Shown here piece after piece: positions 34,252 to 42,836 of a DNA stretch of 64,000 nt. Below the pieces are notes generated by a model, which ran no database searches, was not told where the DNA came from, and saw only the letters and a list, made by a program, of their open reading frames with translations. The position numbers were made by a program, and so were the translations under genes. The stretch spans positions 1,081,501 through 1,145,500 of the forward strand of contig NC_014365.1 of the NCBI RefSeq assembly GCF_000143965.1. The letters run 5' to 3'. The stretch comes from Desulfarculus baarsii DSM 2075. Lineage in GTDB: Bacteria > Desulfobacterota > Desulfarculia > Desulfarculales > Desulfarculaceae. Position 1 is the first letter of the stretch. The number at the start of each line of letters is the position of its first letter.

Positions 34252-37095
34252 TCAGCCGAGAGCCTCCTTCACGGCGGTCACGCCATTTCTGGCGTTGCCC
34301 AACAGCCTGTAAACGCGCAAGGGAGGGGCGTCATTTCCGGGCAATGGGCCAAGGTTAGCGAATTTGGCGATGAGCAGATTCATCAAAAGATCGCTGGCTG
34401 TCGTTATGACCAGCTTGAGTTTTCCTTTTTGCTCGATCGCCAGCATTCGCACAATATCGATCACGGCGACGCGATTGAGGTCGTCAAGGTGCGCGAAAGG
34501 TTCATCAAGGAAATATGTGCCGCCAGCTTCCCGTGCACGCGCAAGGAAGATTGACAGTGCAAGGTCTTGGCGCTGACCACGGCTGAAATATTTGGAGGGA
34601 GAGAGCGGGACGCCATTTTCAATATAGGCCACGATATCGGTAATATTGATTTGGTTGTCATGGCTGGAGAAATCAACTTTGTTAAAGATGCTGTTTGTAT
34701 TCATTCTGGAGAATAACGCAAACATGACATCTTTCAAGTCAGAAAGAGCGGCGCGTCTTTGTTGGGAAAATTGTTGGCGATTAAATTTAATGATATTATT
34801 GCACGATGAGATTTTCTTGTTTAGCAATGTTATGCACTCATTTATTTTATCAGCAGAACTTTGAAGACTTTCACGCTTGGCGCCATTGGTTAAAATAAAT
34901 ATGCATGCGTCGATGTTTGCTAATTCATTCCGAGCGCTTGATGCAACATCGTTGTCTGCTTGAATAGAGTGCTTGAGAGATAGTAATTCCTCGTCAGAAA
35001 ATGGTATGTGTTTGCCAATAGACTCCCACGCAAGTTTGAAAGCTATCTCGTTATGATGAAGTTTATTAATTATTTCCATGGCTGATGTATGTCTGTCTGA
35101 CGCTTGCTCAAAGGCCAGTTCAAGAGTAGCCAGCTCTTCCTCGGTGCGGTGCAAATCCTGGCGAGCAGCGGCATCTTTTGCTTTCAGTTCTTCGGCCGCC
35201 ACCTCAAAAAACCTGGATAATGCATCGCGCAAGCCAAGAAGAGAAAGTTTCTCTGGTGCTGAAATATTCAGCGCGCTGTGGATGGACTCCATGTCATGCC
35301 ACAGCTGAGCGAGATGGCCGGCGACATTCAGGCCTCTGATGATGTCTTTCAACGACCGGTGGATATCGTCGAAATCAAAATCATCGACAAGGCGTTTGCA
35401 TGAAGAAATATAGTCATTCCACTTTTGTTCACGTTCGTTAATTTCTTGGCGGATTATGGACAAGCGCTCTTTGTTGGAATTGTAAGTATTGATGTCCTCC
35501 GTTAGCGCGCAAATTTCCTGCTCGATTCGTTCTAATGACTGGCGAAGTTGAGCTTCCTTTGAAGAAGAATAGTCGATGCCGAGGTCTGTGCTGCTGGAAA
35601 CTGCATTGAACAAATCGTGCGCGGTTTTCCAGTCGTGCCCACAGGTTGGGCACACACTTTGAGTTTTTATGGCGGGCAGGGCATTGCGCGCGTAAACTTT
35701 CAGCTGCGTAAGATCGTCCGTTATCTTGGCTAATTGGCTGCGTAAAATCGCCCGTTTAGACTGTGCTTGATCCAGCCTGCCTTCAAGAATTGAAGCTTTG
35801 GCTGTTTCGGTTTTTACGAGATTTGATAGTTTGTGTGACTCAGAGCGAACACGGTCAAGCTGATAGTTGTTCTCCACGGCTTGTGGATAGACTTCAAGTA
35901 AATATGACGCGCTCTGCAGCAAACTTTTGCGCGCCATAAGGTCGATCTTATAATACTGGTTTGTTTTAAATATTTCCTCGACTGTTTTGGATGATATCTC
36001 TGGATAATATGTAACAATGGAAGTGATTGTTGAGGCGACATGTTCACAAATATCAGATACGGAAGAATGCTGTGCGGCGAGTGATGCAACTTCCATGTTA
36101 AGTGTATTGATCTGCTGCTTTTTTTGGGCAATTTGCGTGGAAACGTTGGCCAAATTATCCAGTTGAGCGTGCCTGTCCGCACCGGACGCTTCAGCTTTTT
36201 CTTTTAGCTGAGTTATATCATCAATAAGTTGTCTGATGTAATCAATTTCTTGTTTTCTCTTTTCGATATGCGCGACAAATCGATCAAGCTTGTTCGAAAT
36301 TCTCTGCTTCATGTCGACGATTTCATGGAGATCGTTAACAGCGCCAAGCGGTTCGATCTGGATATTTAATAGCAATATGCAGGCATTGATTGACTTTTTC
36401 GTATCGCTGAAAATATGCTCATATCGAGCGGGGTCTGGTGGCAAGTCTCCAGTATCGTCTATGAGTTGCTTAATTTTTTCTGCCCGCCTTTTTTCTAGCT
36501 TGAGATTTGCATTAAGAAGTCTTATGAAGTTTTTAACTATATCGTTTATATCATTAAGATGACTCATGCCAAGTAAATCATAAAAAATTTGTTCACGCAG
36601 ACCTGATGATTCGCTATCCACCATCGTTGAAAGCGAATCTTGATAAAAAAAGTGTTTGCCCCATAAATGGTTTTGATGCAGCTCCAGCAGGCGAGCGTAA
36701 TCATGATTTTCGGCACTTAATACGGAATTTTTTATAAACGTATTTAGGTATTCCAACGATGATTTAACTATATCGCTATCGCGCTGATCTGATTTATCAG
36801 TTTTCCATTTGCCATCATTGCAAGTTACATATTCGCCAGAAATTTCGCCACAGATCAGAAAGCTATCTTTTTTTGTCAAGCACGCACATTCACTCCAACA
36901 ATTATTCATATCTGCATTAATACGTTTCGAGCGAATTCGGCGCGTAAACAATAATTCAGCAGCTTGCAATAGCGTGGTTTTACCTGTTCCATTGGGCGCA
37001 TATATCAAAGTGATCGGTGAGGAAAAGTCGAGCTCAATGCTGCCTGCAAGGCCACGAAAATTAACAACTTTTATGCTAGAGAATTGTACTGACAT
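34252..37095 (-). CDS. Rad50/SMC-like ABC ATPase of a three-gene conflict system
   Basis: 947 aa. Walker A is NGTGKTT (35-41). A long coiled-coil arm runs to about 480, a CPTC zinc hook (Cys482, Cys485) marks the hinge, a second arm returns, and the C-terminal head has SRGQRQDLALSIFLAR (signature) and FLDEPFAHLDD (Walker B plus D-loop). This is the layout of Rad50/SbcC and of LmuB-type ATPases of Lamassu defence. The start is ATG 37095, inside the end of the middle gene; a TTG at 37122 is less likely. AT-rich codon use sets it off from the hydrogenase genes. It probably binds DNA ends and licenses the effector. Confidence 0.88.
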   Translation of the reverse strand: MSVQFSSIKVVNFRGLAGSIELDFSSPITLIYAPNGTGKTTLLQAAELLFTRRIRSKRINADMNNCWSECACLTKKDSFLICGEISGEYVTCNDGKWKTDKSDQRDSDIVKSSLEYLNTFIKNSVLSAENHDYARLLELHQNHLWGKHFFYQDSLSTMVDSESSGLREQIFYDLLGMSHLNDINDIVKNFIRLLNANLKLEKRRAEKIKQLIDDTGDLPPDPARYEHIFSDTKKSINACILLLNIQIEPLGAVNDLHEIVDMKQRISNKLDRFVAHIEKRKQEIDYIRQLIDDITQLKEKAEASGADRHAQLDNLANVSTQIAQKKQQINTLNMEVASLAAQHSSVSDICEHVASTITSIVTYYPEISSKTVEEIFKTNQYYKIDLMARKSLLQSASYLLEVYPQAVENNYQLDRVRSESHKLSNLVKTETAKASILEGRLDQAQSKRAILRSQLAKITDDLTQLKVYARNALPAIKTQSVCPTCGHDWKTAHDLFNAVSSSTDLGIDYSSSKEAQLRQSLERIEQEICALTEDINTYNSNKERLSIIRQEINEREQKWNDYISSCKRLVDDFDFDDIHRSLKDIIRGLNVAGHLAQLWHDMESIHSALNISAPEKLSLLGLRDALSRFFEVAAEELKAKDAAARQDLHRTEEELATLELAFEQASDRHTSAMEIINKLHHNEIAFKLAWESIGKHIPFSDEELLSLKHSIQADNDVASSARNELANIDACIFILTNGAKRESLQSSADKINECITLLNKKISSCNNIIKFNRQQFSQQRRAALSDLKDVMFALFSRMNTNSIFNKVDFSSHDNQINITDIVAYIENGVPLSPSKYFSRGQRQDLALSIFLARAREAGGTYFLDEPFAHLDDLNRVAVIDIVRMLAIEQKGKLKLVITTASDLLMNLLIAKFANLGPLPGNDAPPLRVYRLLGNARNGVTAVKEALG

Positions 37096-37699
37096 CGTCT
37101 GAATCCCCGATATATGATTCAATCAAAATGATGATTTCATCCTCGCTTGCGTTGGCCAGTTGACGCATGAGGATCTCATCATCTTTGCATAATGATATTA
37201 GCGTGCTATCAGCATTTGCGGCTGCACTTTTGGCAAAAGGCAAAGACAGTATGGGTATGCGCCTGATCCGCTCTTCCCAGGCGGAAGGATCATCAGGATC
37301 GCCAACCGGCCAAATTATTTGTTTGCGACACAGGTATAAGTCGCTTTCAAGGCTCTGAATTGTGCCGTGTAGATCGTCGCTGCCCACGACTCTATTTTCT
37401 TCATCAAGCGCAGGCGATCTATACGTGTTCATGTCATGCGCAATCGCCAAGATAAGGTAGCCATCAACTATCTTATGCTTACGGCGCTTTTCGCCAAGTT
37501 TTTGCGATAATATGGCCAGGCCTTCACCATGAGAACTTTTCAGCTTTGACGCGATAGGTTCGTCGATTACGACTAGTGCTACCACGGCATAGTCTGATTC
37601 CCAAAGTGTGCAATTGGCCGCATCTGCCGCGCTATCAGCTAGTGTTAGTCCGACGGGATTAGCGTAGGAATCAATACAATCAACACATGCGTTATGCAT
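37076..37699 (-). CDS. Middle component of the SMC-linked conflict system
   Basis: The 207-aa product is of unknown family. It has a Cys-rich start (ACVDC), a conserved-looking core KIVDGYLILAIAHD followed by LESDLYLCRKQIIWPV, and an acidic end. No membrane segment or nuclease motif is visible. Its size and place, between an effector-like gene and an SMC-like ATPase with overlaps on both sides (8 and 20 bases), match the LmuC or middle component of Lamassu and ABC-three-component systems. The assignment rests on context only. Confidence 0.65.
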   Translation of the reverse strand: MHNACVDCIDSYANPVGLTLADSAADAANCTLWESDYAVVALVVIDEPIASKLKSSHGEGLAILSQKLGEKRRKHKIVDGYLILAIAHDMNTYRSPALDEENRVVGSDDLHGTIQSLESDLYLCRKQIIWPVGDPDDPSAWEERIRRIPILSLPFAKSAAANADSTLISLCKDDEILMRQLANASEDEIIILIESYIGDSDDVSTIL

Positions 37700-39527
37700 A
37701 AGACACGCTTCCTGAGCTTAACATGCCAATTATACCTGATAGCCTCATGCAATTTATTTTGCTTGTCGTTGCGTCTTGATAGCAGTTTTCAATAGTCGTC
37801 AGCGGCAATAAATATATTGAAAATGGTCGCGGGGGTGATCCGATGCTTTCGCTAGGCGCGTGTGTTATGGATGACGCGCCTGGCGTGATCTGGTCCTCAT
37901 CGATGTGTCCCATGCCGGGAGCAATGCACATGATCAGTGGCTTTTTGTATTGCGTTAGCGAATTTTCCATGGCATTTTTCATATCATATGCATGTTTTGA
38001 TTTGTCAGACCAAATATTAATATCAATATTGCCAATATTTGTTCTGAGTTGCGCTGTCTCTTCCGCAACTAGGTGCGCGATATTGCAATACATAAGTACG
38101 GAAATGCAACGCAGGGCCTTTATCAGATCATCTCGGTGCTCATGCAGCTTATCGCATAAAGAGGTCGAATAGCTTCCTGGCGCCATTCCACTTTTTATCA
38201 AGGCGATAAGATTATCTGCTTGCACGCCCTTAATGGTCGTTTTGATCTGTAATTTCAACCAACAGAGCGCTGAAAATATCTCCTTGGTTGCATGATGCCC
38301 GTATCCGCAAGAGCAGTTTCTGCAAATAAATCTCGCAAGCTCATAGGGTTGATGCTCAAATTCGCTATACTCTCTAAGCTGATAGCTCAGGCCATGATCG
38401 TGGTTTGTTGTTATCTGATTGTGTAGCGTGGCGGGCCAATTATGTCTTTCAGCATCAGGTACAGTTTTGAACTTCAACTTGCCTGATATCAACAGGGGTT
38501 CCGTTGATCGCACCAACCTGGCAACAAAGTTTCCGTTCTTATGAAGCCTTGTCCCTTTTTTGATCTCATGTTTTACGATATGCGCAGCATCGGCATGAAT
38601 ATATATTCCACTTAAATTACGTAGTTTGTCGTTTGACTCATCCTTGTCATGCTTCCCCATCGCATGATTGGCCAGTGCGATTGCAAAATGGTTATGAGCT
38701 GTAATGTCAAGATTAGTAAATATTCTATTTAACGCATCTTGCCATGCTGAAGCATGTGGGTCTTTTTGATATAATTGCCCGGCAACAAGTATGTATTTTC
38801 GTGTTGCTTCAGGAAGCAGATTGGTCTTGTTGCATACTGTAACCATTTCACTGGTGGGGGTTTTGCCATCACCATTATAAATGAAGTCGGAGCAAATAAT
38901 TGGCCAAATATCGAGGCCATTTGTCTGTATGCAAACCTGCGAAACGCCGCCATCTAAATAATCAATCTGTCCCAACTCTGCACATTGCTCTGGGAAATGC
39001 TTAACATAAATTACGCTTTTAGTCGTGAGCTTTTCCGTGCCATCAGCAGGATATCTTAGCCAGCACCATCCATAATTATATCGCCGTTTGGCCCCGGGAA
39101 ACCCCTCCTCGTCCTCGCGCCAGCTTTTTATGATTTCCGTTCCGTGATGCCGTGTCCTGTCTGTAAAAATCTCATTTAATTTATTGCCATGCGTAAATCC
39201 GAACCCCGCTATAAGCACTATCTTCCCTTTGTATTTATTGATTAAATCATTTATCGTATACCAATCTTTAACGCCAAATGTCAGTTCTGGAAACATGATT
39301 ATAATTGGTTTATTGCCTGGAAAATGATCGCCTATTTCTTGTTCCAAAAACTCCTTGACCAAGTTTACATATTCAGGGCGGCTGTCGTCATATAGCCGCT
39401 CTCTTTTTGGTGGTGGCGTTTGCACCAGGCATAAATTCAGATGGTTGCTGTCCACGAAATCGCCGGGCACTTTTACATTGTGCACATACAAGCCATTGCC
39501 TTTTTTTGCCCCGCGTGCCCTCGGCAT
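37692..39527 (-). CDS. Nitrilase-fold protein, candidate effector of the conflict system
   Basis: 611 aa. Residues about 30-300 fit a carbon-nitrogen hydrolase: Glu81 in MFPELTFG, Lys176 in IYVKHFPEQ and Cys212 in WPIICSDFI. These make the Glu-Lys-Cys triad with family spacing, and a typical later strand, NHFAIALANHAMG, follows. The C-terminal half is unrelated and has a Cys-rich ICRNCSCGYGHH patch, possibly a metal site. Nitrilases hydrolyse amides or nitriles; in NAD synthetase they release ammonia. The first gene of the operon is where Lamassu-type systems keep their toxic effector. The target is unknown. AAGGGTG precedes the ATG. Confidence 0.72.
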   Translation of the reverse strand: MPRARGAKKGNGLYVHNVKVPGDFVDSNHLNLCLVQTPPPKRERLYDDSRPEYVNLVKEFLEQEIGDHFPGNKPIIIMFPELTFGVKDWYTINDLINKYKGKIVLIAGFGFTHGNKLNEIFTDRTRHHGTEIIKSWREDEEGFPGAKRRYNYGWCWLRYPADGTEKLTTKSVIYVKHFPEQCAELGQIDYLDGGVSQVCIQTNGLDIWPIICSDFIYNGDGKTPTSEMVTVCNKTNLLPEATRKYILVAGQLYQKDPHASAWQDALNRIFTNLDITAHNHFAIALANHAMGKHDKDESNDKLRNLSGIYIHADAAHIVKHEIKKGTRLHKNGNFVARLVRSTEPLLISGKLKFKTVPDAERHNWPATLHNQITTNHDHGLSYQLREYSEFEHQPYELARFICRNCSCGYGHHATKEIFSALCWLKLQIKTTIKGVQADNLIALIKSGMAPGSYSTSLCDKLHEHRDDLIKALRCISVLMYCNIAHLVAEETAQLRTNIGNIDINIWSDKSKHAYDMKNAMENSLTQYKKPLIMCIAPGMGHIDEDQITPGASSITHAPSESIGSPPRPFSIYLLPLTTIENCYQDATTSKINCMRLSGIIGMLSSGSVSYA

Positions 39528-39564
39528 TTGTCACCCTTGTTTTGTTGCGGCAAACCAATGCGCC

Positions 39565-39608
39565 AAAAACAAAAACCGCCCCCACGGCGGATGCCGTGAA
39601 AGGGCGGT
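39565..39608 (-). terminator. Terminator-like hairpin in the leader of the conflict operon
   Basis: On the minus strand ACCGCCC pairs with GGGCGGT around an inner stem CACGGC/GCCGTG. It is followed by TTTTTGTTTTT. It lies 38 bases before the first island gene and behind the candidate promoter at 39623, so it could attenuate the operon or end a short RNA. Confidence 0.75.
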
Positions 39609-39622
39609 CTTGACCCGCGCCT

Positions 39623-39652
39623 AATTTGCCACTCGCCCTTGGCTTCTGTCAA
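39623..39652 (-). promoter_or_regulatory. Candidate promoter of the conflict operon or a short RNA
   Basis: On the minus strand a perfect TTGACA is followed after 18 bases by CAAATT. Transcription would begin about 10-15 bases before the terminator-like hairpin. The -10 is weak. Confidence 0.4.
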
Positions 39653-39722
39653 GCGATTATCATTTGCCGATATTTATTTTTTGCCCCAACTGTGCCAAAA
39701 TAAAAGCCCAGGGAGCGCGCCG

Positions 39723-39932
39723 ATGTACCGCCCACCAAACAACCATGCGGAGATAACCGTCAGTCAGGCCAAGGCCATCGACGCGCCATTGGCCCGGCTG
39801 TTGGCCCCTCTGGCCGGTGACACGCCGTTGAGCGCTCGGGCGCTACGCGCTCACGCCAGGCCAGGTCAGCCTATCGACCGCTTGGCCGTCTGCGCCATCA
39901 TCTTCGAATATCTGCGATTTTCCGGGCGTTGA
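39723..39932 (+). CDS. Small hypothetical protein upstream of the heptosyltransferase gene
   Basis: The 69-aa product starts at an ATG with GGGAG 7 bases upstream. It is Ala/Arg/Pro-rich with two probable helices (AKAIDAPLARLLAPL and IDRLAVCAIIFEYLRF). I do not recognise a family. Its stop overlaps the next ATG by one base (TGATG), which suggests translational coupling to the heptosyltransferase. High-GC codon use marks the return to the host background. Confidence 0.55.
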   Translation: MYRPPNNHAEITVSQAKAIDAPLARLLAPLAGDTPLSARALRAHARPGQPIDRLAVCAIIFEYLRFSGR

Positions 39933-41503
39933 TGCGCGTTCTCTTCGTCCAGACCCTGGCCATGGGCGATCTGCTGCTGACCACGCCCGCGCTGTCGGCC
40001 CTGGCCCAGGCCCGGCCTCAAGCCGTCATCGACGTGCTGGCCAATGATTCCTTTGCCCGCGTTTTGGCAGGCAATCCGGCGGTCAACCGCTTTATTGCCT
40101 TGCCTTTCACCCGGCTCTACGCCCTGGCCAACCAGCCCGACGAAGCCCGAGCGGTCATGGAAACCCTGGCTCTGCTGGCCCGCTTCACCGAAGACCTGGC
40201 CGGCGGCTATGACCTGGTCTACAACCCCTGCTTCAACGAGTTGGCCTGCGCCCTGACCGTGCGGACCAAGGGCGGCCAGGCCTTGGGCGGCGATTTTACC
40301 GCTGATGGGGCCATGATCATGCGCGGTGATTGGCCCAATTATTGCCACAATATTTTCAGCGGCCCGGCCTATAACGGCCTGCATCTGAGCGATCTGCACG
40401 GCCTGGCCCTGGGTTTGCCGTCGGCGACGCGGCGGCCAGTGTTCCAGGCGCGGCCCGAGGACCAGCGTCAGGCCCGGGCCTTGCTGACCCAACTGGGCTG
40501 GCGGCCCGAGCGGCCCCTGATCGCCTTGCAGGTGGGGGCGGGCAAGGCCGATCGCCGTTGGCCGCCGGAAAAGTGGGTGGAGCTGGGGCGTTTGTTGGGA
40601 CATAAAGGCCTGAGCGTGGTTTTGCCCGGCGCGCCCCACGAGGCCGCGCTCACCGCCCGGGTGGCGGCGGGGCTGGGCCCGACGGCCCTGGATCTGGCCG
40701 GCCGCACCGATCTGGGACAGTTGGCCGCCGTGCTGGGTCACTGCCGGGCCTTGATCGCCAACGACACCGGCACTGTCCACCTGGCCGCCGCCTTGGCCCT
40801 GCCCATCGTCAGCCTCAGCCTGGGCAAGGCCCAGTTTCGCGCCACCGGGCCATATGGCCCCGGCAACGTGGTCGTGGAGGCCGATCTGCCCTGCGCGCCC
40901 TGCCTCGATGCGGCCGCCTGCCAGGCCAAGCACTGCTGGGCGGCCATCGCGCCGGCCGACGCCTTGGCCGCCTTGGAGCACGTTTTGGGCCGAGCCTTTC
41001 AGCGGCCGGCCGGTTCGCGGGCCAGGTTTTATCGCGCCCAGCCCGACGCGGCCGGGCTCATGGACTGGCTACCTTTAAGCCCCGACCCAGCCCAGGCCAG
41101 GCACGCGGCCTATCGCCAGGCCTGGCTGAGCGTCTTGCGCCCTGGCCAGTGGCCCCGCGCGCCGCTGTCGCCATCCCGCCCGCCGGCCTCGGGCCCGCTG
41201 GCCGCCTTTGACGCCCTGGCCGCCGCCGCCTTGGCAGCCCTGGCGCGCATCGAGGCGGCCCTTGGCGGCCAGGCCCCGCCCGCCACGGCCCGCCCGGCCA
41301 TGGACGCGCTCAATCAGGCCACGGCCGAGGCGCGCCGCCTGGGGGCGGCCGAAGCGTTGGTCCGGCCGCTGGCGATGTATCTTGTCCAGCGCCTGGCCAG
41401 CCTGGACGAGCCTCGGCCCGAGCGGCAAATCCGCCTGCAACGGGCCGTGTTCGCCCAGACGCGGGCCGTGGCCGGGCTGGTCTGGGCGGCGCTGACGGGC
41501 TAG
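39932..41503 (+). CDS. ADP-heptose:LPS heptosyltransferase-like (GT9)
   Basis: 523 aa. The GT9 signature is clear: VLFVQTLAMGDLLLTTPAL at the start, ALQVGAGKADRRWPPEKW in the middle, then VLPGAPHE and LIANDTGTVHLAAAL. The latter binds the ADP-sugar. The enzyme transfers heptose to the LPS inner core on the cytoplasmic face. The last 170 residues go beyond the usual length (about 350) and form an Ala/Pro-rich helical extension of unknown role. Its TAG stop is shared with the converging gene through CTAG. It marks the cell as having an LPS-like outer membrane. Confidence 0.9.
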   Translation: MRVLFVQTLAMGDLLLTTPALSALAQARPQAVIDVLANDSFARVLAGNPAVNRFIALPFTRLYALANQPDEARAVMETLALLARFTEDLAGGYDLVYNPCFNELACALTVRTKGGQALGGDFTADGAMIMRGDWPNYCHNIFSGPAYNGLHLSDLHGLALGLPSATRRPVFQARPEDQRQARALLTQLGWRPERPLIALQVGAGKADRRWPPEKWVELGRLLGHKGLSVVLPGAPHEAALTARVAAGLGPTALDLAGRTDLGQLAAVLGHCRALIANDTGTVHLAAALALPIVSLSLGKAQFRATGPYGPGNVVVEADLPCAPCLDAAACQAKHCWAAIAPADALAALEHVLGRAFQRPAGSRARFYRAQPDAAGLMDWLPLSPDPAQARHAAYRQAWLSVLRPGQWPRAPLSPSRPPASGPLAAFDALAAAALAALARIEAALGGQAPPATARPAMDALNQATAEARRLGAAEALVRPLAMYLVQRLASLDEPRPERQIRLQRAVFAQTRAVAGLVWAALTG

Positions 41504-42747
41504 ACTTCCTGCCAGACAACGCCGCGCTGGCGGTTGGCCCGGGCCGCCCGCTCCAGGGCCGGGTGGCCGGCGGGTAGGACGCCCTGGGGCGCGGGGTTCC
41601 AGCGGCCCTGGGCCTTCAACTCGGCGACGCGCGCCTCGATGGGCCCCCGCCAGCGGCGTTCGATGACGTTAAAGAGCCACTTGGCCAGATCATTGAAGCG
41701 CGACCAGGTGTTGTCCTGCACGCGGTAGAGATAGAGCAGTTTGGCGATGTGGCCGATCTTGCCGCCGATGAAAAAACGGATCATCAGCTCGTAATCGTCG
41801 GCGATGACCAAGCGGGGGTTATAGCCGCCCAAGCGCCACAGCTCGCTGGCCCGAAAGGCCCGCACGTGATTGGGGCAGACGGCCATGTGCTGGATCACCG
41901 GCCCGGCCCCGAAAACATCGCCGTAAACATCGTAGGCCAGAGCCTCGCGATAGCGCCGGCCTTGCAACTCGGTCCAGCGGTAGCGACCGCGATCTTCCCA
42001 CTCGGGGTAGACGTGGGGCGAGCCATCGGGCAAAAACTCGGCGAAGTTGGAGTGAACCATGCCCAGCTCCGGGTCGGCGGCAAAGGCGGCCACGACCTCT
42101 TGCAGGCAGTCGGCGCCGAGCATGTCGTCGTGGTCGAGCTCCACCAAAATCTCGCCGCCGCACAGGCCCGTGGCCTGGCGCTTGATCCAGCCGATGTTGG
42201 CCTGGCCCCGTCGCTGGGGAAAAAAGGCCTTGATCCGATGATCGGCCCGGGCCAATCGCTCGATCAGCCGGGGCGTGCCGTCGCTGGAGCCGTCGTCGAC
42301 AAGCACCCACTCCCAGTTGCGATAGCCCTGGCCGCACAGCGAGGCGTAGGCCTCCATCAGGCGCTGGCCGGGGTTGAAGGTGGGGGTGTAGACCGAAACC
42401 AGGGGCTCGTCGCGGCCGGCGGTGGGGGGAAAGACGGCCCAACTCAGATATGTCTCGTGCACGGCGCGCAACAGCTCGTCCGGCCGGGGCGCTTGATCAA
42501 AGTGCAGCCAGCGCCGACGATCGGCCAGCGGCAGCATGACCAGCGGTTTGGGCCGTGGGCCGATGCTGACGAAAACATGGGCCGGCCGTTGGTTGAGGTT
42601 GGCCAGAAGCTCGCCCTCCGTGGCCGAAAAGCACGCCTCCACCGCCGGCAGCGCGCCCGACTCCAGGGGCAGGCTTCGCCCCAGATGGGCCGCATAGGCC
42701 GTTTGAGCCCGCTGGTCCAGCCCGCCGTGAATGACCACCCGCAACAC
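41500..42747 (-). CDS. Glycosyltransferase family 2
   Basis: 415 aa. An N-terminal region (1-110) of no clear family precedes a GT-A domain: LVSVYTPTFNPG, LVDDGSSDGT, then GGEILVELDHDDML, where the DHDD is the metal site. Residues in FRASELWRLGGYNPRLVIADDYELMIRF complete the acceptor side. The start is GTG with GGAGG 5 bases upstream; the open frame is longer but that part lacks a ribosome site. It diverges from the following GT4 gene with 89 bases between starts. Confidence 0.85.
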   Translation of the reverse strand: MLRVVIHGGLDQRAQTAYAAHLGRSLPLESGALPAVEACFSATEGELLANLNQRPAHVFVSIGPRPKPLVMLPLADRRRWLHFDQAPRPDELLRAVHETYLSWAVFPPTAGRDEPLVSVYTPTFNPGQRLMEAYASLCGQGYRNWEWVLVDDGSSDGTPRLIERLARADHRIKAFFPQRRGQANIGWIKRQATGLCGGEILVELDHDDMLGADCLQEVVAAFAADPELGMVHSNFAEFLPDGSPHVYPEWEDRGRYRWTELQGRRYREALAYDVYGDVFGAGPVIQHMAVCPNHVRAFRASELWRLGGYNPRLVIADDYELMIRFFIGGKIGHIAKLLYLYRVQDNTWSRFNDLAKWLFNVIERRWRGPIEARVAELKAQGRWNPAPQGVLPAGHPALERAARANRQRGVVWQEV

Positions 42748-42836
42748 CGCAGCCTCCTTTTGCCTGATCCGCGCCCAATGGCGTAATATAGCCCAAGGCC
42801 GCCGGCCCACGGCGGTCAAAGGCCAAAAGGGCGCTC

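Noticed and set aside
34252-37095. Housekeeping RecN or SbcC as the identity of the SMC-like gene
   Set aside because: RecN is shorter and lacks a zinc hook; SbcC is normally next to SbcD nuclease, which is absent, and the gene overlaps a middle component and an effector-like gene.
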